Origin: an uncultured bacterium
GTDB taxonomy: Bacteria; Planctomycetota; UBA1135; GCA-002686595
Length of the DNA stretch: 36,312 nucleotides
Reading direction: 5' to 3'
NCBI GenBank assembly: GCA_937905825.1
Contig: CALCXM010000112.1
Coordinates: 1-36,312 of the forward strand
Positions within the stretch are counted from its first letter, which is position 1; each line of letters starts with the position of its first letter. A model generated the notes under the pieces. It saw nothing but the letters and a program-made list of their open reading frames with translations, ran no database searches and was not told the DNA's origin. The translations under genes were made by a program, and so were the position numbers. This document shows, in pieces, positions 8,276 through 17,178 of the stretch.

Positions 8276-8794
8276 TGATTTCGCTTGCGAGCTCGGCCCG
8301 GCTGTTGATGGACCTCAACCCTGAGCGGAGGGCTGAGCCATCTCTGTGAAAGACAAGCGAACGGCACGGTGCGGCGAGGGACCTGGATACTTGGATTGAG
8401 GGCTCGATCGCGAGCAGAGATCACTCCCGACCGGGCCCCGTGAACTGACGGAACTGGGCTTATGGCTATTCGCATCGTGCCTAATCCATTCCCTAGCAGT
8501 GGCTTGCAAGCGCCTCTCAGGCCAAATAGTCGTCGGCAGGGCGGCCTCGAAGGGGCCACCAGCCCTGCGCAATCGCAGCCAGCCGGAGCCTGATTCGAGG
8601 AATCTTTGCGCTTCGTGGAAGAGGTCTGCGTGTAGGTGGATGAGCGTCGCTCTAGTGCCCACAAGGGGCAACCAGAGTGGCACTCCACTCACAACAGGGG
8701 GGTTCAGAAGCCGCGAGTCGAATGGCTTGCTGCGGGCCAACCCTACTCGCTCCGACTCCCCAACGGCTGACCACCAGCCTAGCCCCGACTGACG
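8276..8794. other. Non-coding stretch before the VCBS protein
   Basis: About 520 bp between the norZ terminator and the next start. Open frames on either strand give low-complexity, arginine/serine-rich translations without recognisable domains. It presumably holds the promoter of the downstream gene, but no consensus element was seen. Confidence 0.5.
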
Positions 8795-11485
8795 ATGCAA
8801 ATGAACACATACAAACAACCGCTGGCCGCAATCGGGCTTGGCCTACTCGCCACAGCAACTTCTGTTGGCGCGCAGGAGCGTAGTGTCGGATCCGATCTTG
8901 CCACCGCTACCGCAGCCACCTCCAGCACGGCCAACACGCGACTTGAGTTCCAGTGGGGCGACTTCGATGCGGACGGCCTTGAGGACGCGATCGTCATTCC
9001 AGCGAACCGCCGCCTGCAACTGTTAAGAAACCTAGGAGATGGCTCCTTCGAAGACTTCACAACGCAAGCCGGACTCGACGGGATCGCCGGAGCGCGCTTC
9101 GCCCTCTGGCAAGACTTCGACAAAGACGGCCTCAAGGACTTGTTCATCGGAACAGACAGCGGACCGAGCCACCTGCTGCACAACGCGGGGACGATCTTCG
9201 TGGACGTCACCCTTCAAAGCGGGATCACCTCGGAGGGCTTTGACCGTAGCGCCCACTGGGTCGACTACGATAGCGACGGTGTGTTGGACTTGCACCTGAT
9301 TCAAGGGGCAGCAAACACGTTGTATCACGGCCTGGCCGTCGGCGGCTTCGAGCCCATTGAGCTGCCCGCGCTCTACTCGGAAAACGAAGCCGCTGGGGTC
9401 GCCTCTGGCGCACCGGGGGCCGCTCCCGGATCGACCGCGATCGGCACGACCGGGGAGGACACGAGTCGCCGCGGTGAGCTCTCGCGAACGACGAGCACAA
9501 CCATCAGAGAGCGCAACGCTTTCAACCTTTCGGGGGCCCCCGGCTCTTCCACCTCGAGCGCGGCAGCCGCTTCCAACAACATCCTTGCCTGCGTGCAGAG
9601 TCTCCGGGACATGAACGGCGGATCCTGCATCCAGGCGTCGAGGCAACCAACACTGGGAATGCTCTATCCGATGAGCACGAGCTTCTTTGTCACTCCGGCT
9701 GGAGACGTGGGAATTGGCACCATCGCGCCAGACACGAAGTTGCACATCCCCTTTGGGGACGATGCCGGAGCCGGAGCGAACGCAAGCAACGGGTTCCTGA
9801 TGCTCGGTGAAGCAGGGGCGGGCCAAGCGAACGTGGTGATCGACAACAACGAAGTGATGGCTCGACTAGGTGGGGACGCCTCTAAGCTGCACCTGAATGC
9901 AGATGGAGGCGATGTCGCCATCGGCGGCCTAGGAGGGGCTACCTTGGCTAGGCTGGGTATCGGCACGATTACTCCTAGCACGCTGCTGGACGTCAACGGT
10001 CAGTTCCGGGCGGATGGTGACGCCATCGGCGGGTACACCGAATTGCTCGATGCCGGTGGCGTCCGCGTAAAGTCGGGGATCGATGCCGGAGGTGGTTACA
10101 ACCTTCTGAGCGACGGCGCGGGCGTCCGCGTAAAGTCGGGGATCGATGCCGGGGGTGGTTACAACCTTCTGAGCGACGGCACGGGCGTGCGCGTAACGAC
10201 GAGTATTGACTCCTTCGGTGGGACCTTCGTCCTCACGGACGACACCGGAGTCTCGAATGCTTTCGTTGCGGACATTAACTCCGCAGGCGGGAAAATGGAC
10301 CTGCGCAACAACCTCAATGTGAACCAAGTCAATTTGGGAATTGACGCCCAGGGGGGGTTCCTTGTCATGAAGGACACCACGGGAGCGGCGAATGCCTTCG
10401 TTGCTGACATCGACGGATTCGGTGGAAAAATGGACCTGCGCGACGCCAACAATGTGAACCAAGTGCGTGCAGCGCTCCAGACCACTGGAGGATACCTCGT
10501 GTTAGGAAATGGCGGCGGAACAACCCGTTCATATTCCGGAATCAATGCAGCGGACAATGGCTTCATGGAACTCTCCGGTTTCAACTCCAACCAAAGCGTC
10601 ATAATGGGCGGCATAACTGGTCCAAACCATGCCACTGGATACGTCCAAACCTGGTACGGGGGCTTTCCCGTGGTCGTCAACAGCAATATGACGACCGGTC
10701 CCGATGAGGGGGCTGTCGCAGTCTACAATTCGGGGATTCGAACGATTCTCCTGGACGGTGGCAACGGCGCCATCTCAGGAACGAGTAAGGCGTTCATCCA
10801 ACCGCACCCTACAGACGCCACGCAACAGATTCGCTACATCTCTCTCGAAGGCCCTGAGCACGGCGTGTACTTCCGCGGCACGGCGGACGTGATCAACGGC
10901 ATCGCGCAAATCGAAGTGCCGGAGAGCTTCCGACTCGTGGCCGACAGCGAAGGCTTGACGGTGAACGTGACGCCGCTTGGTCCGACCCGTGGTCTTTACG
11001 TTTCACACAAGGGCCTCGACTACATCACCGTTCAGGAGATGCCCGATGGCTTCGGCCAGCTTTCGTTCGACTACCAAGTGATGGGAGTGCGCTCTGCACT
11101 CGACGAGCTTGAGCCGTTCGAAGCGAACGTGAACTTCATCGCCAAGCCTGGCTTGCAGGTGGATATCGAAGGCCTCCCGGGCAACTACGGCGAGCTGATG
11201 GTTCAGAACGGCACCCTGCTGCCCAATGGAACGGTCAACGAGCAGACTGCCGCGCTCCTCGGTTGGAGCTTCGACGGCGAGCGTTGGTCTCACCCGACCT
11301 TCCCGGAGAGTTCCAAGGCCGCTGAAAGCCAGGAAGTCAGCGATCCAGGCAGCTCTGATTCGGGGAGTGAGAGAGGCATGGAATCCCATTCGAGTCCTTC
11401 GACTCGTACTCCGGAAACCAGCCAACGGAAAGAAGGCGGAGCCCGGACCACCGTCCCCAACCTGGAAGTGAAGAGAAGGAAGTAG
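8795..11485 (+). CDS. Exported VCBS/FG-GAP protein with tail-fibre-like repeat region
   Basis: 896 residues. A signal peptide (TYKQPLAAIGLGLLATATSV, cleavage near GAQ) leads to three calcium-binding VCBS/FG-GAP loops spaced about 50 residues apart: DFDADGLED (56-64), DFDKDGLKD (107-115) and DYDSDGVLD (157-165). Next comes a Ser/Thr-rich linker, a segment beginning VTPAGDVGIGTIAPDTKLHI typical of phage-tail-fibre-like bacterial surface proteins, and a glycine-rich ladder of units of about 21-23 residues (about 410-560). A C-terminal globular domain starts around residue 665 (HPTDATQQIRYISLEGPEHG) and a Ser/Glu/Arg-rich tail of about 65 residues ends the protein. Start may be ATG 8795 or 8801; no Shine-Dalgarno. 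Probably a fibrous cell-surface or secreted protein, function unknown. Confidence 0.8.
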   Translation: MQMNTYKQPLAAIGLGLLATATSVGAQERSVGSDLATATAATSSTANTRLEFQWGDFDADGLEDAIVIPANRRLQLLRNLGDGSFEDFTTQAGLDGIAGARFALWQDFDKDGLKDLFIGTDSGPSHLLHNAGTIFVDVTLQSGITSEGFDRSAHWVDYDSDGVLDLHLIQGAANTLYHGLAVGGFEPIELPALYSENEAAGVASGAPGAAPGSTAIGTTGEDTSRRGELSRTTSTTIRERNAFNLSGAPGSSTSSAAAASNNILACVQSLRDMNGGSCIQASRQPTLGMLYPMSTSFFVTPAGDVGIGTIAPDTKLHIPFGDDAGAGANASNGFLMLGEAGAGQANVVIDNNEVMARLGGDASKLHLNADGGDVAIGGLGGATLARLGIGTITPSTLLDVNGQFRADGDAIGGYTELLDAGGVRVKSGIDAGGGYNLLSDGAGVRVKSGIDAGGGYNLLSDGTGVRVTTSIDSFGGTFVLTDDTGVSNAFVADINSAGGKMDLRNNLNVNQVNLGIDAQGGFLVMKDTTGAANAFVADIDGFGGKMDLRDANNVNQVRAALQTTGGYLVLGNGGGTTRSYSGINAADNGFMELSGFNSNQSVIMGGITGPNHATGYVQTWYGGFPVVVNSNMTTGPDEGAVAVYNSGIRTILLDGGNGAISGTSKAFIQPHPTDATQQIRYISLEGPEHGVYFRGTADVINGIAQIEVPESFRLVADSEGLTVNVTPLGPTRGLYVSHKGLDYITVQEMPDGFGQLSFDYQVMGVRSALDELEPFEANVNFIAKPGLQVDIEGLPGNYGELMVQNGTLLPNGTVNEQTAALLGWSFDGERWSHPTFPESSKAAESQEVSDPGSSDSGSERGMESHSSPSTRTPETSQRKEGGARTTVPNLEVKRRK
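10058..10183 (+). repeat. Two near-identical 63-bp tandem repeats inside the surface-protein gene
   Basis: Units 10058-10120 and 10121-10183 differ at only two positions (61/63 identical) and each encodes 21 residues (GVRVKSGIDAGGGYNLLSDG plus one). A diverged third unit follows from 10184. Later units alternate NAFVADI..GGKMDLR and NVNQV..GG motifs, so the whole ladder looks built by duplication. Confidence 0.9.
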
Positions 11486-11510
11486 GACTCCCTAGCGAGT
11501 TCAACAAACG

Positions 11511-11543
11511 GCCCGGTCCATGAAATCAGTTCATTGGCCGGGC
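11511..11543 (+). terminator. Hairpin after the VCBS gene
   Basis: GCCCGG (11511-11516) pairs with CCGGGC (11538-11543), and the inner CCATGAA/TTCATTGG extends the stem with one bulge. No long T-run follows. It lies 26 nt after the stop codon. Confidence 0.5.
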
Positions 11544-11979
11544 TTCCCTAATAAGGTGCGACTCCCCTTCCGGAGTCGACGTACCAGGGAGAGCCACGGC
11601 GAACGCTCGCTACTTTTTGGCCTTGTCAAAGGGCTGGTTGGTCGCCCTCGCGAGTTCACTGGCGACCTCCGCGATCAGCCCCCGCTTCCCCCGTCCTCTT
11701 GGCCCGAGAGCCGCAATACCCGCTCTAACCAGTCGCCCGCACCCGCCTGATTCAGCAGAACCTATCCATGTGCGTTGAGCCTGACGTACATCTCCCACCA
11801 CTGGCTTTGCCCTCCAGCGCCTCCACAGGATCAACACCCCTCAAAATCCAACTCCTTCTGAGGAGGCGCCCACGGCGGAGCTGGAATGGGCGCGATGCTC
11901 GGCAACTCAAGACGCTCCAAGCTGCGCTCAAGCGCGGCGCTGTTCTTGGATGGAGCTGGACGATGCTATCCACGAGCCC
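11544..11979. other. Non-coding stretch between convergent genes
   Basis: About 435 bp between the VCBS gene and the kinase gene, which converge here. Only short frames exist. A 75-residue minus-strand frame (11610-11837) ends in a protein-like RGLIAEVASELARATNQPFD but has no recognisable family, so no gene is called. Confidence 0.45.
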
Positions 11980-14382
11980 CTAGCCCCCCGACGACTGCGA
12001 AGGCCGCACCCTGCGCGCGAAATCTCGGACCTTGAGCAGGGTAGCTGCATGCTGTTCAGGATTGGTTTCCATGACTTTGATCGCGAGTTCGGCCTGCTCC
12101 AGGGCCAGTTCCACGTCCCCGAGTTGCACCAAGCAGCGGGCGAAGTAGTAGCGCGCCTGCCCTTCGAAGCCAGCTGGCAGAACGACTTGGCCATTCACTG
12201 GCTCGAGGGAAGCCAAGAGCACATCCGCTGCCTCCCCCCACTGCTCCAGATCGACCTGCACCATGCCCATGTGGGAAAGCAACTTGCGGCACTCCAGGCT
12301 GTCGGGGCTAGTCTGCTCAGCGTACCCGTCATAGGCCTGACGCAAATAGCTCAAGCTCGCCTCGTAGTCCCCCATCCCGCGCAAGACATCACCCGTGTGG
12401 TTGAGAACGCGGGCGACCATCATCGGGTAACTGAGGGTTTCGAAGACCTCAAGGGCCTGCTCGAACTCGACCAGCGCTTCATCATAGCGCCCCAAGCGGC
12501 CGAGGGTCACTCCGCGGGAATCGCGCAGTTGTGCCACATTGCCGTGCCCCTCTCCAAAGTGCCAACGTTCGATTTCGACGGCCACAGAATAGGATTCCAG
12601 AGCCTCCTCATAGCGCATCGCATCCTGCAAGATCAGACCGCGCAGGACGTGGAAGCTACTGAGGTGAATACTGCGCGGATCTCCGAGCGCTCGTGCCTCC
12701 TCGATGCCAGCTTCCAGGATTTCTAATCGCTGGTCCGTGTTCAGCAGGGAACCGGGCTGACCGGCGTACTCGCTCATCGATTCCAAACGTGCCTCATGAC
12801 CTGGCGGCAACCACTTGAGTGTGTAGGCGTAGGCTTCTTCGGCAGCACGAATGGCTTGCTCAGGGGGCTTTGTGGATCGGTAGCAAGCGGTGGCCGCGAC
12901 TAACAAGGCTGCCTGCTCTGCCGACCACTGACTCGGATCCGCTGGCCGCAGAGCAAAGCCACGCTCGAGCAAGGGCAGAACTTCCGCTGCCTTGAACTGA
13001 CGCAGCAACGCCTTGCACAGCAGTCCAATGGACTCGAGCTCTAGCTGCTGCTCATCAGGCAAGCGCGTCAGACTATCCAGGATACTGTTCAGCTCCTTGA
13101 CCGCCGTTTGCGGGCGATCTTGGCGCATCAGTTCCCGTGCTCGAAGCAAGCGCTGGGCGAGGCCGGTCGTCAGCTCTGCACGGGTCTTGTCGACCTGGGT
13201 GTCGGAACGCATGGCTTGGACGCCGATCGCCAGGGAAACGACCACGAGCGCGCCAGCTATGGTTTGCCACGGCCTGCCGCGCGCGAAGCGAACGCAGCGG
13301 CCGACAAATCCGGTGGCCCGCGTGAGAATGGGAACTCCGCGCAGGAAGCGATCCAAGTCGTCAGCGAGCAAGGCCACGCTGCCCAAACGGTCCCCCGGAT
13401 TCTTGGCCAGGCACTTCAACACAATCGTGTCCAGGTCCCCCGCTAACGTGCGGGACGCCGTTCCCAATCGCCTGCGGCTCGGGGGAAGGGGCTCCTGCTC
13501 CAGAATACGCCGTTCGAGTTCATGGGCAGAGTCGTTTCCTGCCCAGGGGCCCTCATCGCACAACAGGCCGTAGAGAATCACTCCAAGGGAGAAGACATCT
13601 GAAGACTCGCTCACCGCGTCCCCACGCACTTGTTCGGGGCTAGCGAACTCCGGGGTGAATAGGCGTTGGCCCGTTCCTGTGAGTCGCGCCAGGTCTTGAT
13701 CACCGTCCACGGCCCGCGCGATGCCGAAGTCCAGCAAGCGTGGCTCACCGTCCGCTTTCACGAGGATGTTGCTCGGTTTCAAGTCGCGATGGATGATGCC
13801 GCGATCGTGGGCGTACTGCACTGCCCTGAGGACCTTGATGAAGAGTTCCAGGCGGGCGGGCACGTCCAGGCCATCTTCTCGGCAGAAGTCATCGATCTGG
13901 CGGCCTTCGACGAATTCGAGCACTAGGTAGGGCTCCCCCGCTTCCGATGTTCCCCCGTCGATTAATCCCGCGATGTATTTGTGGTCCAAGCGTGCCAGGG
14001 TTTGCCGCTCGCGTAGGAAGCGCTCGACGATTTGCTCGCCCTGGGTCCCGGGGTGCAAGCGCTTGACCGCCACCTCCCGTTCGAATTCGCCATCGATGCG
14101 CTTGGCCAGATAGACCTCGCCCATGCCCCCGGACCCGATGCGCCGCACGGCTTGATAGGGACCCCATTCTTCCTTTCGCTCCGCGTTCGTGCTCTCCACT
14201 GCTTGGAGCTTCGGCCCATCGTCGTGGCCGAGCAAGCGCTTCACCCAAGCGGCCAGTTGTGGGTCCTCAGACTGCAGCAGCCGGAGCTCCCTCGCTTGCC
14301 CCGGGCTATCCAGCTCCGAGATGTCGAGGAACAACTCCCGTGCCTGGGCCCAGGCCGCTCGCTCTTGTCCTTCCGAGTTCAT
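11980..14382 (-). CDS. Membrane Ser/Thr protein kinase with C-terminal TPR repeats
   Basis: 800 residues. The N-terminal 70 residues contain the leucine-rich cap often seen before planctomycete/acidobacterial kinases. The Hanks-type kinase domain spans about 73-345: glycine loop GSGGMGEVYLA from 83, lysine K107 in VAVK, catalytic HRDLKPSN at 198-205 and DFG at 218-220, all intact, so it should be active. A single transmembrane helix (AGALVVVSLAIGVQAM, about 375-392) separates it from about 400 residues rich in tetratricopeptide repeats (for example HFGEGHGNVAQLRDSRGVTL and YDEALVEFEQALEVFETL), predicted to be outside the cytoplasm. It begins 16 nt after the ECF sigma gene, so the two form an operon: a known family pairing in which the kinase may control the sigma factor. 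Substrate unknown. Confidence 0.93.
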   Translation of the reverse strand: MNSEGQERAAWAQARELFLDISELDSPGQARELRLLQSEDPQLAAWVKRLLGHDDGPKLQAVESTNAERKEEWGPYQAVRRIGSGGMGEVYLAKRIDGEFEREVAVKRLHPGTQGEQIVERFLRERQTLARLDHKYIAGLIDGGTSEAGEPYLVLEFVEGRQIDDFCREDGLDVPARLELFIKVLRAVQYAHDRGIIHRDLKPSNILVKADGEPRLLDFGIARAVDGDQDLARLTGTGQRLFTPEFASPEQVRGDAVSESSDVFSLGVILYGLLCDEGPWAGNDSAHELERRILEQEPLPPSRRRLGTASRTLAGDLDTIVLKCLAKNPGDRLGSVALLADDLDRFLRGVPILTRATGFVGRCVRFARGRPWQTIAGALVVVSLAIGVQAMRSDTQVDKTRAELTTGLAQRLLRARELMRQDRPQTAVKELNSILDSLTRLPDEQQLELESIGLLCKALLRQFKAAEVLPLLERGFALRPADPSQWSAEQAALLVAATACYRSTKPPEQAIRAAEEAYAYTLKWLPPGHEARLESMSEYAGQPGSLLNTDQRLEILEAGIEEARALGDPRSIHLSSFHVLRGLILQDAMRYEEALESYSVAVEIERWHFGEGHGNVAQLRDSRGVTLGRLGRYDEALVEFEQALEVFETLSYPMMVARVLNHTGDVLRGMGDYEASLSYLRQAYDGYAEQTSPDSLECRKLLSHMGMVQVDLEQWGEAADVLLASLEPVNGQVVLPAGFEGQARYYFARCLVQLGDVELALEQAELAIKVMETNPEQHAATLLKVRDFARRVRPSQSSGG

Positions 14383-14398
14383 CGAGCTGCTACGTGCA

Positions 14399-14956
14399 TC
14401 ATGCCTGGCTGAGGCGCTCCTTCAACCAAGCGGACGCCGCGCGCCAACCTCGCTCTACGCTACGCGTGGAAACTCCGAGGGTCGCGGCGACCTCGGTCAC
14501 CTCTAACCCACCGAACCAACGCAACTCGACGATGCGCGCGTTCTCCGGATCGATGCGCGCGAATTGTTCGAGGGCTTCGTCCAACGCGACTAGGATTTCC
14601 GGCTCCTCCTGCAGGGGACCCGCGGCCTCAAAGAAAGTCACGCGCACGTTTCCGCCGCCCCGTTTCTCCGCCACTCGTGCCCGGGCATGCTCAAGCAGCA
14701 CCCGTCGCATGGCCGTCGAAGCGATAGCCAGGAAGTGATTCTTGTTCTCCCAGGTGCGGTCCCGCTGGTCGACCAGTCGTAGGTAGGCTTCGTTGACGAG
14801 GGCGGTCGCTTGCAGGGTGTGGTCACGCCGTTCGCGAGCCAAGTAGGCCGCCGCCACGTTGTGCAGCTCCTTCTGAACCGCCTCTACGAGCTCGCCGAGG
14901 GCTCCAGGGTGGCCTTCTTGCAGCGAATCTAGCAGGCGAGTCAGGCTCTCGGTCAT
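14399..14956 (-). CDS. ECF sigma factor of the Sigma70_ECF (PF07638-like) type
   Basis: 185 residues from ATG 14956. Typical opening LTRLLDSLQEGHPGALGELV, region 2 with LQATALVNEAYLRLVDQ and FLAIASTAMRRVLLEHARAR, then a GGGN linker and region 4 helix-turn-helix (ELRWFGGLEVTEVAATLGVS, then TRSVERGWRAASAWL). This layout is the one I know from planctomycetes and acidobacteria, usually encoded beside Ser/Thr kinases rather than with a membrane anti-sigma factor. The frame is open further upstream to 15106, but the family N-terminus starts here and a purine-rich GGGAAGAC precedes ATG 14956. Co-transcribed with the kinase gene downstream. Confidence 0.92.
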   Translation of the reverse strand: MTESLTRLLDSLQEGHPGALGELVEAVQKELHNVAAAYLARERRDHTLQATALVNEAYLRLVDQRDRTWENKNHFLAIASTAMRRVLLEHARARVAEKRGGGNVRVTFFEAAGPLQEEPEILVALDEALEQFARIDPENARIVELRWFGGLEVTEVAATLGVSTRSVERGWRAASAWLKERLSQA

Positions 14957-15405
14957 TGTTTGAAGTCTTCCCGTGGGGCCTAGGGAGCCATCCCGGGAGG
15001 AGTTCCAGGTTAGCGCAATTCTTCGGATTTGCACACGCAAGGGGGCGCAAGGGCGCCCTCGACACTTTTCTCGAGAATCCAAGCGGAGGGTTGACCGGAC
15101 TCGCACTTGAGTGGTTGAGGCCGGAGCGACCTTACGCTCTCCCCCCAGGGAGATCGGGCCGACGACCTCATCCCCTTTCTAGGCTCACTCGCACCGCGCA
15201 ACGATCCCGTGCACATGCGCTTGAGCGCGGCATCGCTTGCGCAGCTGGGTTACGTCTGTGCAGGGCGTCATGGGGAGCTGGCCGGCAAGATTCTCTGAAT
15301 ACCTGTCGGCTGCGGCCACCGGACCCAGCGTTACTAGTTGGCAGAGGGACTCTTCCTCCGCCGGCCCCGCTACCAGCCCCGACTCAGGGCATCGCACCCA
15401 ATACC
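14957..15405. other. Divergent intergenic region between sigma factor and hydrolase
   Basis: About 450 bp between divergent starts. It should contain promoters for both the sigma/kinase operon and the hydrolase, but no clear consensus or strong dyad was recognised. Frames running through it are judged non-coding. Confidence 0.5.
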
Positions 15406-17124
15406 ATGCAGAGACTCCAAAGCCGCCCCGCGTTCCGTTTCACTTGCGCCGCCCTGATCGGATCCCTGTGGCTCGCCACTCCGGCTATGGGCGCCCGTTC
15501 TACTCCACAACAGCAAACGCCCGCAGGGTCTGGGATCTCCCTGGGCCAGCTCCCTTGCCGAGCCGCCATGCCCCTGCCTCCGCCGGATCCAAGCGATGCC
15601 CAGGACTTTGACTGCTACTACTTCGGCACCTACAACTGGAATGACGGAACCGCGGGAACCGTCACGGGAAGGGTCTACTGGCCCTCCATTTGCGGGGACG
15701 GGACCACCGACCCTCCGGCGGGAACGACCCTGCCCCTAGTCCTGTTGATGCACGGGGACGGGCACAACTACACGGACTACAACTACCTGCTCGGGCATCT
15801 GGCGCGCAACGGGTTCATCGTGGCCTCAATCAGCAATAGCGGCACGAACGATGCGCGCAGCGATCAGGCCTTGACCTTCCTCAATTTCCTGACGAACAGC
15901 TGGTCCCGCAAGGACTTCATCGCCATCGACAACGTGGGCTTGATTGGACACAGCCGCGGCGGGGAGGCCGCCTTGACTCTGGCCCGTCGCATCAACTCAC
16001 AGTCGTTGCCCTACGGCGTGCGCTCAGTGATCTCCCTGGCGCCTACGGACAGCCAAGAGGGCGGAGGCATTCCGGAGACCTTGAGTGGCGACAGCAGTCA
16101 CGCTCTGCTTGTGATCTATGGCACCCACGACGAGGACGTTCACGGTTACTGCTTGAGCGGCGGGCTGCCGGAGTGTGGCGTTCTGCCGCTTTCCGCCCGC
16201 AGCAGCGGCTACGCCCTGTACGACCGGGCCGGATGGGAAGGAGAGACGGAGCCCTTCCCTCTCAGTTCCCAAGTGGTGGACAAGGCCCTCGTCTACATCA
16301 AGGGCGCCAACCACAACGGCTGGCGTTCGACCTGCTTTAACCCAGGCCCCGGCAACCTCAGTTGCAACACCCACCATCAATTGGCCAAGGGCTACATGAA
16401 CGCCTGGTTGCGCTGGCAGCACTTCGACGAGGACATCTATCGCAACTACTTCAGCGGAGAGATGAAACTTCCAATCGTGAACGAGCAGACCTTGCAGGTG
16501 CAGAAGAGCTTCCAAGCTGGCAACGGCCGGCGAGTGATCGATAACTTCGAACAGGCCGGTTGGGGCACGAACAGCCTTGGGGGTTTCGTCAGCAAGGAGG
16601 CCACCGTGGTCGTGATCAAGGAGGGCACGACCTGGGACTACGACCCCACGAGCCCCCACGACACGAACAGCTTGGTGATCGGATGGGCGCCCCCGGGCCT
16701 GGCGCCCTGGATGCGCTTTGGAATCCCGGATGGGGAGACCGGCGGGTTCGCGTCCCGGCGCTATCGAGACATCAACGACCACGAGTTCCTGAGTCTGCGA
16801 GCGGGTCAGGTCTATGGCTCCTCCCTGAACTCGGTCGACATCTCGAAGGACTTCTACGTGCAACTGCGCGACCCGTTCGGAGGCACGACGCCCTTGATCC
16901 GGGTCAGCGACTACGCGGACCTGCCCTACCCCACCGTGGCCAACGTCTGGCAAACCCAGCAATCCTTGACCGTGGCCACCTCGCCGATGAACACGATTCG
17001 CATCCCAACCTGCCGCTTCACCGGAGTGAACAAGGAGAACATCAGCTCGGTCTGGTTCTTCTTCACGGTTCCCGGAAGCACACGCGGAGAAATCCTGCTC
17101 GACAACATCGAGTTCACGGACTGA
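15406..17124 (+). CDS. Exported alpha/beta hydrolase with C-terminal extension
   Basis: 572 residues from ATG 15406; a signal peptide (FRFTCAALIGSLWLATPAMG then ARS) defines the start although the frame is open far upstream. The alpha/beta hydrolase fold (about 60-340) shows oxyanion segment LLMHGDGHNYTDYNY, nucleophile elbow GHSRGGE with S183, candidate acid D242 or D244 in GTHDEDVHG, and catalytic H303 in GANHNG. The pattern resembles platelet-activating-factor acetylhydrolase or dienelactone-hydrolase relatives rather than peptidases. Cysteines in the catalytic part (for example CGDGT, YCLSGGLPEC, RSTCFNPG and LSCNTHH) suggest disulphides, fitting export. Residues from about 370 look like a beta-rich accessory domain. 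Substrate unknown; probably an extracytoplasmic ester or polymer hydrolase. Confidence 0.85.
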   Translation: MQRLQSRPAFRFTCAALIGSLWLATPAMGARSTPQQQTPAGSGISLGQLPCRAAMPLPPPDPSDAQDFDCYYFGTYNWNDGTAGTVTGRVYWPSICGDGTTDPPAGTTLPLVLLMHGDGHNYTDYNYLLGHLARNGFIVASISNSGTNDARSDQALTFLNFLTNSWSRKDFIAIDNVGLIGHSRGGEAALTLARRINSQSLPYGVRSVISLAPTDSQEGGGIPETLSGDSSHALLVIYGTHDEDVHGYCLSGGLPECGVLPLSARSSGYALYDRAGWEGETEPFPLSSQVVDKALVYIKGANHNGWRSTCFNPGPGNLSCNTHHQLAKGYMNAWLRWQHFDEDIYRNYFSGEMKLPIVNEQTLQVQKSFQAGNGRRVIDNFEQAGWGTNSLGGFVSKEATVVVIKEGTTWDYDPTSPHDTNSLVIGWAPPGLAPWMRFGIPDGETGGFASRRYRDINDHEFLSLRAGQVYGSSLNSVDISKDFYVQLRDPFGGTTPLIRVSDYADLPYPTVANVWQTQQSLTVATSPMNTIRIPTCRFTGVNKENISSVWFFFTVPGSTRGEILLDNIEFTD

Positions 17125-17146
17125 GTTCCGCGTGCTTGCCGCGAAA

Positions 17147-17178
17147 GGCCGTCTCGGGGCACCCGCTCTGGGACGGCC
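17147..17178 (+). terminator. Hairpin after the hydrolase gene
   Basis: GGCCGTC (17147-17153) pairs with GACGGCC (17172-17178), extended by two more pairs inwards (one T.G). No T-run follows. It starts 23 nt after the stop codon. Confidence 0.5.

Noticed and set aside
8315..8818. 167-codon minus-strand frame before the VCBS gene
   Set aside because: Composition is unlike the real genes around it and it overlaps the start of the VCBS gene.
10058..10183. Tandem repeats considered as a CRISPR array
   Set aside because: The 63-bp units are contiguous, in frame, without spacers, and code for part of a repeat protein.
11610..11837. 75-codon minus-strand frame ending in a protein-like segment
   Set aside because: No start signal, no family and no conservation evidence available here.
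14956..15405. Upstream extension of the hydrolase frame by 150 codons
   Set aside because: The signal peptide starts at ATG 15406; the extension is arginine-rich and begins opposite the sigma-factor start codon.
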